From Pararhodobacter zhoushanensis (GTDB taxonomy: Bacteria > Pseudomonadota > Alphaproteobacteria > Rhodobacterales > Rhodobacteraceae), in the NCBI RefSeq assembly GCF_025949695.1, contig NZ_JAPDFL010000001.1:1-64000 (forward strand): DNA of 64,000 nucleotides, written 5' to 3'. The notes under the pieces were generated by a model, which did no database searches, had not been told where the DNA came from, and saw only the letters and a program-made list of their open reading frames with translations. The position numbers and the translations under genes were made by a program. Of this stretch, positions 1 to 9,008 are shown piece by piece. Position 1 is the first letter of the stretch. Every line of letters starts with the position of its first letter.

Positions 1-112
1 CGACCTCGGCCACGGCTTCGGTGTTCATCGTGCCCCCGGCGTGAACCTGATAGGTCTCGTTCAAGAGGGCGGTATTGCCGATTATCCCGACAACAGGACG
101 CTTTCGCGGCAT
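1..112 (-). CDS. Glutamine amidotransferase-like protein (peptidase C26 type), 5' part only
   Basis: This is the start of a gene that runs off the left edge; 37 codons are visible. They begin MPRKRPVVGIIGN and continue to an HAGGTMN stretch, which resembles the N-terminus of class I glutamine-amidotransferase-like gamma-glutamyl-GABA hydrolases (PuuD family, polyamine breakdown). The catalytic Cys-His-Glu residues lie outside the window, so the enzyme activity cannot be confirmed. It lies 66 bp downstream of the DedA fusion gene on the same strand. Confidence 0.6.
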   Translation of the reverse strand, partial: MPRKRPVVGIIGNTALLNETYQVHAGGTMNTEAVAEV

Positions 113-178
113 GGCTTGACCTTGCGACGTCTGTGATGAGGGAAACCTAGTCTGCTGCAGCTGCAAAGAAAAGGGGTG

Positions 179-2236
179 TTACGGCAGGATGACAACAGCC
201 GCCTGACCATCGGTCGTCCAGGTGAGGCCGGTCAGGGTGGTGCCGCTGCGCCCGGTGCCGGTGGCGATGCTGGCAGCCGGTTGCGCACCGGCGGCGATCA
301 GGTCGGCGACCAGCAGGTCACGTTGCGCATCGGGGTCCGGCGGGATGCCCGAGATGCCGATATCCAGCGTCGCCGTGCCCACATAGACCCGCTGGCCGTC
401 CGGCCCCAGATACGCGCTGCGCCAGAGCCGCAGATGCGGGCGGGCGGCGGTGTCGGCGATCGGCTTTTCATAGGCCATATCGTTGGGCTGGCCGTCCCAG
501 AAATCTGGCGTGACCGGGGCGATGGGGTCATCGGCACCGCGCCATGACGCCCAGGCCTCGCGCAAAAGCAGCGTCGCGGCGGGGCGCTGCGCGGCGACCC
601 ATCCGGCATCGGCCAGCGCGGTGGCTACGGCGGCGTCATCCCCGGCCAGCAGGATCACGTTGACCGGGCCGAGCCGCCTGCCCAGCAGCGTCTCGGTCTG
701 CGCGGTAAAGCCGGGGGCGGCGGGCAGCGCGGCGAGGTCGGTCAGGGTGACATCGGCAGGGGCGCTCCACGGGATGCCCAGCGCCTTGTCGTAGAAGACG
801 ACGACCCACCCGGCGGTGACCACCAGCGCCAGTGTGGCGCTGAGCGCCAGCAGGCGGAGCGCGCCAACCGGCGCGGGCGCGGGCTCTGGTTGCGACTCGA
901 GCCGCCATTCGGCGATGGCGACGCCGACGACCAGCCACAGCGCGCCGACCAGCCAGCCGTTGAACACGTCGCTGACGAAATGCTCGGCCAGATAGACGCG
1001 GCTTGCACCGATGGTGAAGGCCAGCAGCACGGCGGCCAGTGTCGCCGGGACCAGCGGCAGGCGCCCGATGCGCCAGAGCGCGTAACAGGCGGTTCCCCAG
1101 AAGGCGACCGAGATGGCGGCGTGGCCCGAGGGGAAGCTGCTGGAGGTTTCAAGGAAATAGGCGAACTCGGGGCGCGGGCGGTCGAAGACCCGCTTGAGAA
1201 TGCTCACCGACAGCGCGTTGCCGACCACGGCCACGACAAGCCCCAGCACCAGATCGCGCCGCCCCTTGAGCACCAGCCAGACCGCCAGCGCAACGGCAAG
1301 CGCCGTCACCACGCGGCTGTCGCCCAGCGCGGTGATGTGCATCACGACCCGCAGGATGCCCGGGCTCCAGAACGAATGCGCCAGATTGGACAGGCGCGTG
1401 TCGATGGCGACGATCGGCGCGGCGGTCAGCCAGTCGGCGACCGACCCGACCCAGACGGCGAAGACATAGACAAAGACCACACCCAGCAGCGTCAGCGGCA
1501 GACCGGCGAAACGCCCGCTGTCCAGACGCCGCGCCAGCAGCGCGTTGGTGCGCGGGAAGCGGGCTTGCAGCGCCTGCACCTGCGGGTTCCCGGCCAGCGC
1601 GCGCAGCACGGATTGCCCGACCGAGCGCACGAAGGGAAAAAGCCGGATCGCGCGCATCACCAGCCAGATCAGCGCGGCGAGCGCCAGCAGCACGGCCACC
1701 ACCACCAGCGCGACCCGGGTGGCCAGCGGTCCCAGCCGGGTCATCGTGTCGCCCAGCACGTAACCCAGCGCCAGATGCCCGGCGGCATAGGGCACGGCGG
1801 CAATCGCGGACCACATCAGGAAACGACGGTGCGGCATGCCTGAAAGCGCTGCGACCATCGGCACCAAGCCCGAAACCGGCCCCAGAAACCGCCCGATGAC
1901 CAGCGCCAGCCCGCCGTGGCGCTGGAAAAGCGCCTCGGCGCGGGCATAGGCCTTGGACCCGGCCAAGCGCCCGCGAAGCCCGCGCTTGGCCAGACGGCCG
2001 GTCCAGTAGCCCAGCTCGGCCCCGATCAATGCACCACCGGCGACGAACCAGCCCAGATCGAACAGATCAAGCACGCCCTGCTGCGCAAGGATCCCACCCG
2101 CATCGACGATCAGCGAGCCGGGCACGAAGACGCCGGTGACAAACCACGCCTCGAGCATCGCCGCCGCGCCGATGATCCAGTAGGTCGCCATGCCCAGCGA
2201 CGCCAGCGAGGGCAGGATCTGGTCCAGTCCGATCAC
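179..2236 (-). CDS. DedA - PAP2 phosphatase - LssY-type C-terminal fusion protein
   Basis: This is a multi-domain inner-membrane protein of about 685 residues. Residues 1-200 are a DedA (SNARE-associated/VTT) domain with VFVPGSLIVDAGG and a FLGPVSGLVPM segment. The middle third is a PAP2 acid phosphatase with all three motifs visible: KRVFDRPRP, SSFPSGHA and SRVYLAEHFVSD. The last 180 residues look like the soluble LssY_C domain. DedA proteins are linked to lipid flipping (undecaprenyl phosphate, phosphatidylethanolamine) and PAP2 enzymes dephosphorylate lipid pyrophosphates, so a role in lipid-carrier recycling is a reasonable inference. I chose a GTG start 11 bp after the upstream stop; a longer start at 2305 would overlap the GlcG-like gene by 59 bp. 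Confidence 0.85.
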   Translation of the reverse strand: MIGLDQILPSLASLGMATYWIIGAAAMLEAWFVTGVFVPGSLIVDAGGILAQQGVLDLFDLGWFVAGGALIGAELGYWTGRLAKRGLRGRLAGSKAYARAEALFQRHGGLALVIGRFLGPVSGLVPMVAALSGMPHRRFLMWSAIAAVPYAAGHLALGYVLGDTMTRLGPLATRVALVVVAVLLALAALIWLVMRAIRLFPFVRSVGQSVLRALAGNPQVQALQARFPRTNALLARRLDSGRFAGLPLTLLGVVFVYVFAVWVGSVADWLTAAPIVAIDTRLSNLAHSFWSPGILRVVMHITALGDSRVVTALAVALAVWLVLKGRRDLVLGLVVAVVGNALSVSILKRVFDRPRPEFAYFLETSSSFPSGHAAISVAFWGTACYALWRIGRLPLVPATLAAVLLAFTIGASRVYLAEHFVSDVFNGWLVGALWLVVGVAIAEWRLESQPEPAPAPVGALRLLALSATLALVVTAGWVVVFYDKALGIPWSAPADVTLTDLAALPAAPGFTAQTETLLGRRLGPVNVILLAGDDAAVATALADAGWVAAQRPAATLLLREAWASWRGADDPIAPVTPDFWDGQPNDMAYEKPIADTAARPHLRLWRSAYLGPDGQRVYVGTATLDIGISGIPPDPDAQRDLLVADLIAAGAQPAASIATGTGRSGTTLTGLTWTTDGQAAVVILP

Positions 2237-2246
2237 TGTTGGCGGC

Positions 2247-2672
2247 TCAGCCCTGCCCGACCAGCCCGGCGGCTTCCGCCCCGGCGATGCCCGCGTCGGC
2301 GTCATTGTCCGAGGTGTCGCCGGTCACGCCCACCGCGCCGACAATCGCGCCGCCGGCATCGCGCAGCAGCACGCCACCGGCGGCAGGAACCACCTTGCCG
2401 TCATAGAGCGTGCTGAGCGAAGCGACGAAATGCGGGCGCTCGGCGGCCATGACACCCAGCTGGCGGCTGGGCACACCGACCATGATCGCACCATACGCCT
2501 TGCCCTGCGCAAGCGCGAAGCGGCCCACCGGCGCGCCGTCTTCCCGCTCGAACGCCAGAACCTGACCGCCGGCATCCAGCACCACGACGGACAGCGGTTT
2601 CATGTCCTTTTCGCGACCAAGGGCGCGGGCAGCGGCGATGATGGTGCGGGCTTGGTCGAGGGTCAGGGTCAT
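2247..2672 (-). CDS. GlcG/HbpS family heme-binding-like protein
   Basis: This is a 141-residue protein starting MTLTLDQARTIIAAARALG. It has the family features of a central PVGRFALAQGKAYGA segment and a glycine-rich PAAGGVLLRDAGGAIVGAVG close to the C-terminus. GlcG/HbpS proteins are small octameric proteins; HbpS binds heme, while GlcG is often encoded beside glycolate or malate-synthase genes and has no proven enzyme activity. Here the neighbour upstream on the same strand is malate synthase G, 116 bp away and separated by a terminator-like hairpin, which fits the glycolate/glyoxylate association. The start was placed at the ATG that begins the conserved domain. Confidence 0.8.
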   Translation of the reverse strand: MTLTLDQARTIIAAARALGREKDMKPLSVVVLDAGGQVLAFEREDGAPVGRFALAQGKAYGAIMVGVPSRQLGVMAAERPHFVASLSTLYDGKVVPAAGGVLLRDAGGAIVGAVGVTGDTSDNDADAGIAGAEAAGLVGQG

Positions 2673-2757
2673 GGGCCGTCCTTTCAAAACAGACCCTCTG
2701 ATACCGTCCCGCGCGCCATCACGCAAAGCCGATCTTTGCAAGGGCCCGGAACGCAAA

Positions 2758-2781
2758 GGGCGGCCCGTTTCGGGGCCGCCC
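2758..2781 (-). terminator. Probable rho-independent terminator after malate synthase G
   Basis: A 9-bp GGGCGGCCC/GGGCCGCCC stem with a short GAAAC-containing loop lies just 3' of the glcB stop codon. It is followed on the minus strand by TTTGCG. The U-tract is short. Confidence 0.6.
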
Positions 2782-2788
2782 AGGTGTC

Positions 2789-4948
2789 TCAGTTCCGCGC
2801 TGCCTTGAGTTGCAGGCGGCGGGCGTGCAGCACCGGTTCGGTATAGCCCGAGGGCTGGACGCGTCCCTTGAACACCAGATCGCAAGCCGCCTGAAAGGCA
2901 ATGGTTTCAAAGCCCGGCGCCATCGGCGTGTAGAGCGGATCGTCGGCGTTCTGGCGGTCGACCACCGCCGCCATCCGCTTCATCGCGTCCAGGACGTCCG
3001 CCTCGCTGACAATGCCGTGGTGCAGCCAGTTGGCGATATGCTGCGACGAAATCCGGCAGGTCGCGCGGTCTTCCATCAGGCCGACGTCGTGAATGTCGGG
3101 CACCTTGGAACAGCCCACCCCCTGATCAATCCAGCGCACCACATAGCCAAGGATGCCTTGGGCGTTGTTCTCGACCTCGGCCATGATCTGCGCGGGCGAC
3201 CATTTGCGATAGGTGGCCAGCGGGATTTCCAGCAGGGCATCCAGATGCGCCCGGCGCCCGCCCCCGGCCAGCTTTTTCTGCACCGCGAACACATCGACCT
3301 TGTGGTAATGCAGCGCGTGCAGCGTGGCGGCGGTGGGGCTGGGCACCCAGGCGGTATTGGCCCCGGCGCGCGGATGCGCGATCTTCTGATCCAGCATCGC
3401 CGCCATCAGATCGGGCGCGGCCCACATGCCCTTGCCGATCTGCGCCTTGCCGCTGAGCCCGCATTCCAGACCGATATCGACGTTGCGGTCCTCATACGCA
3501 TTGATCCAGGTCTTGCGCTTGATGAAGTCCTTGCGGCTGAATGGCCCGGCCTCCATCGAGGTGTGGATCTCGTCGCCGGTGCGGTCCAGAAAACCGGTGT
3601 TGATGAAGGCGATCCGCGATTTGGCGGCGCGGATGCATTCCTTGAGATTGGCCGAGGTGCGGCGTTCCTCATCCATGATACCCAGCTTGACGGTATTGGC
3701 GGGCAGGCCCAGCGCGGCCTCGACCCTGTCGAAGATCTCGACCGCGAAGGCGGCTTCTTCCGGCCCGTGCATCTTGGGCTTCACCACATACATCGAGCCA
3801 TGCTGCGAATTGCGCGCGCCTTTGGTCTTTTGCAGATCGTGCTTGGCGATCAGCGTGGTGATCATGGCGTCCATGATGCCTTCGGGGATTTCCGAGCCGT
3901 CTTGCAGCAGGATCGCCGGGTTGGTCATCAGATGGCCGACATTGCGCACCCACAGCAGGGCGCGGCACTTCACGGTGAGTGTACCGCCGCCGGGGGCGTT
4001 GTAGGCGGCATCGGGGTTCAGTTTGCGCGTAAAGCTCTTGCCGCCCTTGGTGACCTCTTCCGCCAGATCGCCCTTCATCAGGCCCAGCCAGTTGCCATAG
4101 GCCTGCACCTTGTCCTCGGCATCGACGCAGGCGACGGAATCCTCGCAATCCATGATCGCGGTCAGCGCGCTTTCCAGCCAGACATCCGAAATCCCGGCGC
4201 GGTCGGTGCGCCCGACCTCGGTCGTGGGATCGACGAGGATCTCGATCAAGAGCCCGTTCGAGCGCAGCAGGACCTGCAGCGGGCACAGGTCATTCTCAAG
4301 CCAGCCCGCGAACTGGGCCGGGTTCTTGAGCCCCCGTTCGCCGCGCGCCGTCACCACCAGTTGACCGTCGCGCACGGCGAGCGCCGTCACTTCGGTCCAG
4401 GACGCGCCGTCGAGCGGGACCGCTTCGTCCAGAAACACCCGCACCCGCGCCACGACCCGTGCGCCGTGGCCGTGCTCGTACGCGCCCTTGGGCGGCAGCG
4501 CGCCCATCGCATCGGTGCCATAGAGCGCGTCATACAGGCTGCCCCAGCGCGCATTCGCCGCGTTCAGCGCATAGCGGGCGTTGGTGATCGGCACGACCAG
4601 CTGCGGACCGGCGATGGTGGCGATCTCAGGATCGACGTTCTGGGTTTCGATCTGGAAATCGCCGCCTTCGGGCAGCAGATAGCCGATCTCGGACAGGAAA
4701 GCCTTGTACGCCTCGCCATCATGCGGCGCGTCGCGGTGGCTGCGGTGCCAGTCGTCGATCTGCGCCTGCAGGCTGTCGCGCTTGTCCAGCAGGGCGCGGT
4801 TTTTCGGCGCCAGATCATGCACGAGGGTCGAGAAGGCCTGCCAGAAGGCCGCCGGGTCGATCCCGGTGCCGGGCAGCGCCTGCGCGTCGATGAAATCCGC
4901 CAGTTGCAGGTCAACCTTCAGACCCGCCTTGTCGATGCGCTGTGTCAT
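2789..4948 (-). CDS. glcB: Malate synthase G
   Basis: This enzyme condenses glyoxylate with acetyl-CoA to give malate (glyoxylate bypass and glycolate use); it is cytosolic. At 719 residues it matches the family length of about 720. Recognisable pieces are [46 protein letters not shown], the [19 protein letters not shown] segment with the conserved arginine, and the C-terminal half containing [21 protein letters not shown]. The start at [10 protein letters not shown] follows an AGAGGGTGGT ribosome-binding site; a longer reading adds an unconserved N-terminus. Confidence in the family is high; nothing here shows regulation. Confidence 0.95.
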   Translation of the reverse strand: MTQRIDKAGLKVDLQLADFIDAQALPGTGIDPAAFWQAFSTLVHDLAPKNRALLDKRDSLQAQIDDWHRSHRDAPHDGEAYKAFLSEIGYLLPEGGDFQIETQNVDPEIATIAGPQLVVPITNARYALNAANARWGSLYDALYGTDAMGALPPKGAYEHGHGARVVARVRVFLDEAVPLDGASWTEVTALAVRDGQLVVTARGERGLKNPAQFAGWLENDLCPLQVLLRSNGLLIEILVDPTTEVGRTDRAGISDVWLESALTAIMDCEDSVACVDAEDKVQAYGNWLGLMKGDLAEEVTKGGKSFTRKLNPDAAYNAPGGGTLTVKCRALLWVRNVGHLMTNPAILLQDGSEIPEGIMDAMITTLIAKHDLQKTKGARNSQHGSMYVVKPKMHGPEEAAFAVEIFDRVEAALGLPANTVKLGIMDEERRTSANLKECIRAAKSRIAFINTGFLDRTGDEIHTSMEAGPFSRKDFIKRKTWINAYEDRNVDIGLECGLSGKAQIGKGMWAAPDLMAAMLDQKIAHPRAGANTAWVPSPTAATLHALHYHKVDVFAVQKKLAGGGRRAHLDALLEIPLATYRKWSPAQIMAEVENNAQGILGYVVRWIDQGVGCSKVPDIHDVGLMEDRATCRISSQHIANWLHHGIVSEADVLDAMKRMAAVVDRQNADDPLYTPMAPGFETIAFQAACDLVFKGRVQPSGYTEPVLHARRLQLKAARN

Positions 4949-5179
4949 ACCACCCTCTTTTTTGATGTCGCGCCTGAGCCGCAAAGCCCGCCTCCCGGTG
5001 CGTTCGCTGAGGATATCGGAAAAAGTTTCCTATAGGCAACACGCTTTCCCCTCTGCAACGCCGACAAATCCCGACATGATTTTCAAGAAATAATTGTAAG
5101 TCACATGCCTAAGTTTTTCTTGCGCGACTCGGCTCCGATAGTTAGTTATTTTCCTAAGCGATACAGAAGGAGCGGCGTC

Positions 5180-5572
5180 ATGCCCCGAATGATCTTTGTG
5201 AACCTGCCCGTCGCAGACCTGCCCAAAGCCATGGGGTTCTGGCGCGCGCTGGGGTTCGACTTCAACCTCGACTACACCGACGAGACCGCTGCCTGTCTGG
5301 TGCTGTCGGACACCATGTTCGCCATGCTGCTGACGCATGACAAGTTCCGTGGCTTCGCCAAGGCCGAGGTCGCCGATACCAGCAAGGCCCGCGAAGTGCT
5401 GATCGCCCTGACCTGCGAGACCCGCGACGACGTGGACCGCCTGTGCGATACCGCCGCCGCCGAGGGCGGCGCGGCGCAGGGAGAGCCGCAGGACCACGGC
5501 TTCATGTATTTCCGCGCGTTCACCGACCCTGACGGGCACGTCTGGGAACTGACCCACTTCCCCGAGGCCTGA
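5180..5572 (+). CDS. VOC-superfamily (glyoxalase/bleomycin resistance-like) protein
   Basis: This is a 130-residue single vicinal-oxygen-chelate domain: PRMIFVNLPVADLPKAMGFW at the N-terminus and FRAFTDPDGHVWELTHF at the C-terminus, the usual beta-alpha-beta-beta-beta ends. Members of this group act as dioxygenases, lyases or binding proteins, so the substrate cannot be given. The start was chosen at the ATG preceded by AGAAGGAGCGGCGTC; an upstream in-frame start adds 25 residues with no domain similarity. It lies upstream of, but separated from, an ArsR/AHSA1 operon on the same strand. Confidence 0.8.
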   Translation: MPRMIFVNLPVADLPKAMGFWRALGFDFNLDYTDETAACLVLSDTMFAMLLTHDKFRGFAKAEVADTSKAREVLIALTCETRDDVDRLCDTAAAEGGAAQGEPQDHGFMYFRAFTDPDGHVWELTHFPEA

Positions 5573-5658
5573 CATGGGGCAGCTGCGCGGGCATCGCGTC
5601 ACGGGATCGCTGCGCGGCGACGGGGTCCGGGGGCGCACCATGCCTGACCATGGGCACA

Positions 5659-5683
5659 TAGGGTGGGGTGAAACCCCACCCTA
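5659..5683. repeat. Intergenic palindromic repeat, copy 1
   Basis: Perfect 11-bp arms TAGGGTGGGGT / ACCCCACCCTA flank a GAA loop. A near-identical element occurs at 28372-28398, and a related one with GCGC in place of GGGG at 20764-20816. All three sit between genes. Confidence 0.7.
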
Positions 5684-5710
5684 CGGCGGCACCGCAGTCG
5701 GGCTGGCCCG

Positions 5711-6049
5711 ATGAGCGCCGAACCGCGCCTTGATGCGTTGTTTCAGGCGCTGGCCGATCCGACCCGCCGCGCGATCCTGTCGCAGCTGGCGCGCGGTCCG
5801 GCCAGCGTCAGCGATCTGGCGCAACCTTTCGACATGGCCCTGCCCAGCCTGATGGCGCATCTGCGCAAGCTGGAACAGGCCGGGTTGATCGACAGCCACA
5901 AGGACGGCCGCGTGCGCACCTGTGCCATTGTGCCCGAGGCTTTCACCCCCGTGCGCGGCTGGCTGGATGAACAGCGCGCGCAGTGGGAGGGGCGGCTTGA
6001 CCGTCTGGAAGATTACGTGACCCGATTGATGAAGGAACGCCAACAATGA
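5711..6049 (+). CDS. ArsR-family winged-helix transcriptional regulator
   Basis: This is a 112-residue DNA-binding protein of the ArsR/SmtB fold. ALADPTRRAILSQLARGPASV is the first helix of the domain, followed by SDLAQPFDMALPSLMAHLRKLEQAGLI (helix-turn-helix) and a beta-wing with KDGRVRTCAI. No metal-binding cysteine cluster is visible, so metal sensing is unlikely. Its stop overlaps the next start in an ATGA, and two AHSA1/SRPBCC genes follow in the same operon. This regulator-plus-AHSA1 arrangement is common in proteobacteria, with the regulator presumed to repress its own operon. Confidence 0.88.
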   Translation: MSAEPRLDALFQALADPTRRAILSQLARGPASVSDLAQPFDMALPSLMAHLRKLEQAGLIDSHKDGRVRTCAIVPEAFTPVRGWLDEQRAQWEGRLDRLEDYVTRLMKERQQ

Positions 6050-6519
6050 CACTTGATCCCGATACCGACCTGATCCTGACCCGCACCCTGAACGCGCCCC
6101 GCACGATCCTGTGGGAATGCTGGACCTCGCCCGAACATCTGCCGCAGTGGTTCGTGCCCAAACCGCATAAGGTTGTCGCCTGCGAGCTGGACGTACGGCC
6201 CGGCGGCAAATGCAACACGACCTTCGAGGTCGAGGGCAACCTGATGGAGAACAACGGCGTGTATCTCGAGGTGATCCCCGGCGAAAAGCTGGTGTTCACC
6301 GACACCTACACCGAAGGCTGGAAGCCAAACCCTGAACCCTTCATGACCGCCATCGTCACCTTTGAAGATGCCGGTGACGGCAAGACGACCTATACCGCCA
6401 TCGCCCGCCACCGCAGCGTTGAGAGCGCCAAGCAACACGCCGACATGGGGTTCCACGACGGCTGGGGCACCGTCGCCGCGCAGCTTGAAGCCTATGCGCA
6501 GGAGCTTGCCGCCAGATGA
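6046..6519 (+). CDS. SRPBCC / AHSA1-domain protein
   Basis: This is a 157-residue single START-like (SRPBCC) domain beginning LDPDTDLILTRTLNAPR, with WTSPEHLPQWFVPKP and FHDGWGTVAAQLEAYAQELA near the end. These are typical of the AHSA1 (activator of Hsp90 ATPase homolog 1-like) group, a hydrophobic-pocket fold that usually binds small hydrophobic ligands; the ligand is unknown. Both ends overlap neighbours by ATGA, so it is translationally coupled within a three-gene operon. Confidence 0.85.
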   Translation: MTLDPDTDLILTRTLNAPRTILWECWTSPEHLPQWFVPKPHKVVACELDVRPGGKCNTTFEVEGNLMENNGVYLEVIPGEKLVFTDTYTEGWKPNPEPFMTAIVTFEDAGDGKTTYTAIARHRSVESAKQHADMGFHDGWGTVAAQLEAYAQELAAR

Positions 6520-7388
6520 GCACGCAGTTCGATACGCTGGTGTTCGAGCGCGACATCGCCGCCTCGCCGGGTGCGGTCTGGCATGCGTGGATCGACCCGG
6601 CGGCGCGGGCGGCGTGGTCCGCGCCCAGCCCGGCAGTGACGGTCGAGTATCTGAGCGCCGATGCGCGGGTTGGCGGTGAGGAAATCTCGCTGTGCAAGGT
6701 GAAGGGCCAGCCCGACATCCGCTGCGACATCCGCTGGCTGGCGATGGACCCCGGCCTGCGGAGCGTGAACAGCGAAGTGATCGCGCAGGAGGGCACGACG
6801 CTGTCCACCGCTTTGGTCACAGCCGAGCTGCGCGGCATGGGTGAGGGCTGCGTGCTGACGCTGACGGTGCAACTGGCCTCTCTGGCCGAGGATATGGGCG
6901 TCGGGTATCAGCAGGGGTTCGGGGCCGGGCTGGATAACCTGACCGACGTCGCCCAGCGGGTGCTGAGCATCGAGCGGGTGATCGACGCGCCGGTGGCGGC
7001 GCTATGGGAGGCATGGACCGACCCAGAGGCACTGCCGCTCTGGTGGGGGCCGGACGGGTTCTCGTGCCGCACCCAGCGCATTGATCTGCGCAAGGGGGGC
7101 GAGTGGGTGTTCGACATGGTCGGCCCTGACGGCACCGTCTATCCCAACCACCACCGCTATACCCGCCACATCCCGCAGACGCGCATCGACTACACGCTGC
7201 ACTGGGGCGAGAACGGGCCGAAACATGCCGATGCCTCGGCCCGGTTCGAGCCGATGGGAAAGCGCACCAAGGTGACGCTGGATATGCTGATGGCCACGCA
7301 GGACGACTACGATCAGGCCAAGGCGATGGGGGCGATGGAGCTGGGTCTGCAGACGCTGGGCAAGCTGGCGCGGCAGGTCGGCGCTTAA
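6516..7388 (+). CDS. Tandem SRPBCC / AHSA1 two-domain protein
   Basis: This 290-residue protein carries two AHSA1-like domains: residues 1-145 (FERDIAASPGAVWHAWIDP) and 150-290 (IERVIDAPVAALWEAWTDP, then LPLWWGPDGFSC). The second copy is the more canonical. It is the last gene of the ArsR operon and overlaps the previous gene by ATGA. Its TAA shares four bases with the end of the convergent photolyase-like gene, so the two transcripts meet tail to tail with no space for a terminator. Confidence 0.82.
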   Translation: MSTQFDTLVFERDIAASPGAVWHAWIDPAARAAWSAPSPAVTVEYLSADARVGGEEISLCKVKGQPDIRCDIRWLAMDPGLRSVNSEVIAQEGTTLSTALVTAELRGMGEGCVLTLTVQLASLAEDMGVGYQQGFGAGLDNLTDVAQRVLSIERVIDAPVAALWEAWTDPEALPLWWGPDGFSCRTQRIDLRKGGEWVFDMVGPDGTVYPNHHRYTRHIPQTRIDYTLHWGENGPKHADASARFEPMGKRTKVTLDMLMATQDDYDQAKAMGAMELGLQTLGKLARQVGA

Positions 7389-8689
7389 AGGTCCAGCGCC
7401 ATCTGCCCTTTGGGCGCGCGTTTGCGCGGGGTGACGAGCGGGCGGGGCACCGGGGTGCGTTCCGCCCGCGCGGCGCGTCCGGCGGTGGCGGGATCGACTA
7501 CCGGCTCGGGATAGCGCCCGGCCAGCAGTTTGCGCGCGCGGGGCCAGAGCCAGGGTGCGTGCAGATGGGCATCGGGGACGCGGGCGAGTTCGGGCACCCA
7601 GCGGCGGATAAAAGCGCCCTGCGGGTCCAGCCGTTGACCCATCGCCACCGGATCGGGGATGCGGCCCAGCGCGACGCTTTGCAAGGCACGCCAGTGGATC
7701 GCCGGGTCATAATCGGTGCACAGGCGGGACAGGTGCAGGCCCACGGCAGAAGGGTTGAGTGCCAGATGATGCACGCCGACGGCAGCGAGCAGTGCGCGCG
7801 AGCGGGCGTCGAGCCAGCCAGTCGCGGCCAACGCACGCATGGTGGCGTCGATGAACGGCAGGCCGGTCTGGCCGTCGGCCCAGGGGCCGGTGGCGGGTGT
7901 GTCGCCGGGGGGCATCAGCGGTAGCGCGTCCTGCGCCTGCGTGCGGGCGCGCAGTTGCGCGGCCAGCGCGCGCAGGGCACCGGACCAGTCGGAATTGCCA
8001 CGCCAGCGCTGGCGCGCCTCAGCCAGCGCCGCCTGCACTTCGCGCGGTGAAAGCACGCCGTAAGCCAGATAGGGCGACAACCGGCTGCCCGCGCGCTCGG
8101 CCCCCAATGCGGTGGCGGTGGCGGGGGAATAGCCCTGCCCGCGCACCGACAGATAACTTTCCAGCAATTGCAGCCCCGCCGCGCGGCCACCCGGCTGGCG
8201 GTAGGGGCAGCGATCCTCGGCCAGTCCCAGCGCTTTGAGGCCGGGCAGCGCGCCCGTCCCCTCAACCACCATCGGCAGCGGGGGCGCTGGCAACACAGGG
8301 CCATCGCCCTGCGCCAAGGCGACCCACTCGACCCCTGCCCCGCGCGCCCAGTCGGCCACGCGCTGCTGACGCGCGCGCGCCCAGGCGCTGCCGGTTTCCT
8401 GATGGGTGATGAGGCGCAAGAAGCCGTGCTTGGCCTGCAGGCGCGTCAGCACCTCGACCGGATCGCCGGTGCGCAGGATCAGGGGCTGGCCCAGCTCGGC
8501 CAGATCGGCGCGCAAGCCCCGCAGGCAGTCGTCCAGAAAACCCCAGTGCCGCGCTGACACCTCAGGCCGTGCCCATTCGGCCGGATCGGCAATCCAGACC
8601 GGCAGAACACGCCCGCCCGCAGCCGCAAGCGACAGGGCCGGATGGTCCTGAACGCGGAGATCACGGGTGAACCAGACGAGCGAGAGCAT
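7385..8689 (-). CDS. Divergent photolyase/cryptochrome-family flavoprotein
   Basis: This protein of about 434 residues opens with the photolyase Rossmann domain (LVWFTRDLRVQDHPAL) and has an FAD-domain core with SRLSPYLAYGVLSPREV, LPFIDATMRALAATGWL and GAFIRRWVPELARVP. The stretch that in classical CPD photolyases holds NNG-W-Q-W reads DYDPAIHWRALQ here, so the lesion-contacting residues differ. DNA repair is possible but not assured; a cryptochrome-like light sensor is the alternative. A basic C-terminal tail (TPRKRAPKGQMALDL) may contact DNA. I chose the ATG at 8689 because it immediately precedes the fold; an upstream ATG at 8716 adds nine residues. Confidence 0.82.
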   Translation of the reverse strand: MLSLVWFTRDLRVQDHPALSLAAAGGRVLPVWIADPAEWARPEVSARHWGFLDDCLRGLRADLAELGQPLILRTGDPVEVLTRLQAKHGFLRLITHQETGSAWARARQQRVADWARGAGVEWVALAQGDGPVLPAPPLPMVVEGTGALPGLKALGLAEDRCPYRQPGGRAAGLQLLESYLSVRGQGYSPATATALGAERAGSRLSPYLAYGVLSPREVQAALAEARQRWRGNSDWSGALRALAAQLRARTQAQDALPLMPPGDTPATGPWADGQTGLPFIDATMRALAATGWLDARSRALLAAVGVHHLALNPSAVGLHLSRLCTDYDPAIHWRALQSVALGRIPDPVAMGQRLDPQGAFIRRWVPELARVPDAHLHAPWLWPRARKLLAGRYPEPVVDPATAGRAARAERTPVPRPLVTPRKRAPKGQMALDL

Positions 8690-8840
8690 GGTGAGCGCCG
8701 AGTCTTGCGAGGGCATGTTCCCGGTTTACCCCCACAATCGCCGCCCGGCAACCCCTCCCACAAAGGACCATGCCTGCGCCCCATTGCTGCCACGAAACAG
8801 GAGTGAAGTCTGCCTAAGCCCGCGTCAGAAAGGACCTTCT

Positions 8841-8999
8841 ATGAAACCGCAGAGCAGCACCCTCGACTTCCTCGGCCAAGCGCTGAAACTTCCGTTCAAC
8901 CTGTTTGCCGACGACGAGGACCGCGTGTTGTCGCGGCTCGATGACCTGCACAAACAATTGCCTGAATCCCTGCCGCAAAAGCGCTTTTTCAAGCACTGA
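8841..8999 (+). CDS. Small hypothetical protein (52 residues)
   Basis: No family is recognised. The reading frame starts MKPQSSTLDFLGQALKLPFN behind a clear AAGGA ribosome-binding site with good spacing, and ends QKRFFKH. It has an amphipathic N-terminal helix (LDFLGQALKLPFNLF), an acidic middle and a basic tail. No membrane span or signal peptide is visible. It ends 9 bp before the convergent mipZ gene. A longer upstream reading frame is unlikely to be real because it lacks a ribosome-binding site. Confidence 0.6.
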   Translation: MKPQSSTLDFLGQALKLPFNLFADDEDRVLSRLDDLHKQLPESLPQKRFFKH

Positions 9000-9008
9000 A
9001 CGCCGGTT

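Noticed and set aside
2810..5035. A 741-codon open frame on the plus strand opposite malate synthase G, and many similar long antisense frames
   Set aside because: They lack ribosome-binding sites and family motifs, and their composition (rich in Arg, His, Gln, Gly) is that of the reverse strand of GC-rich genes. The opposite-strand gene is a clear family member in each case.
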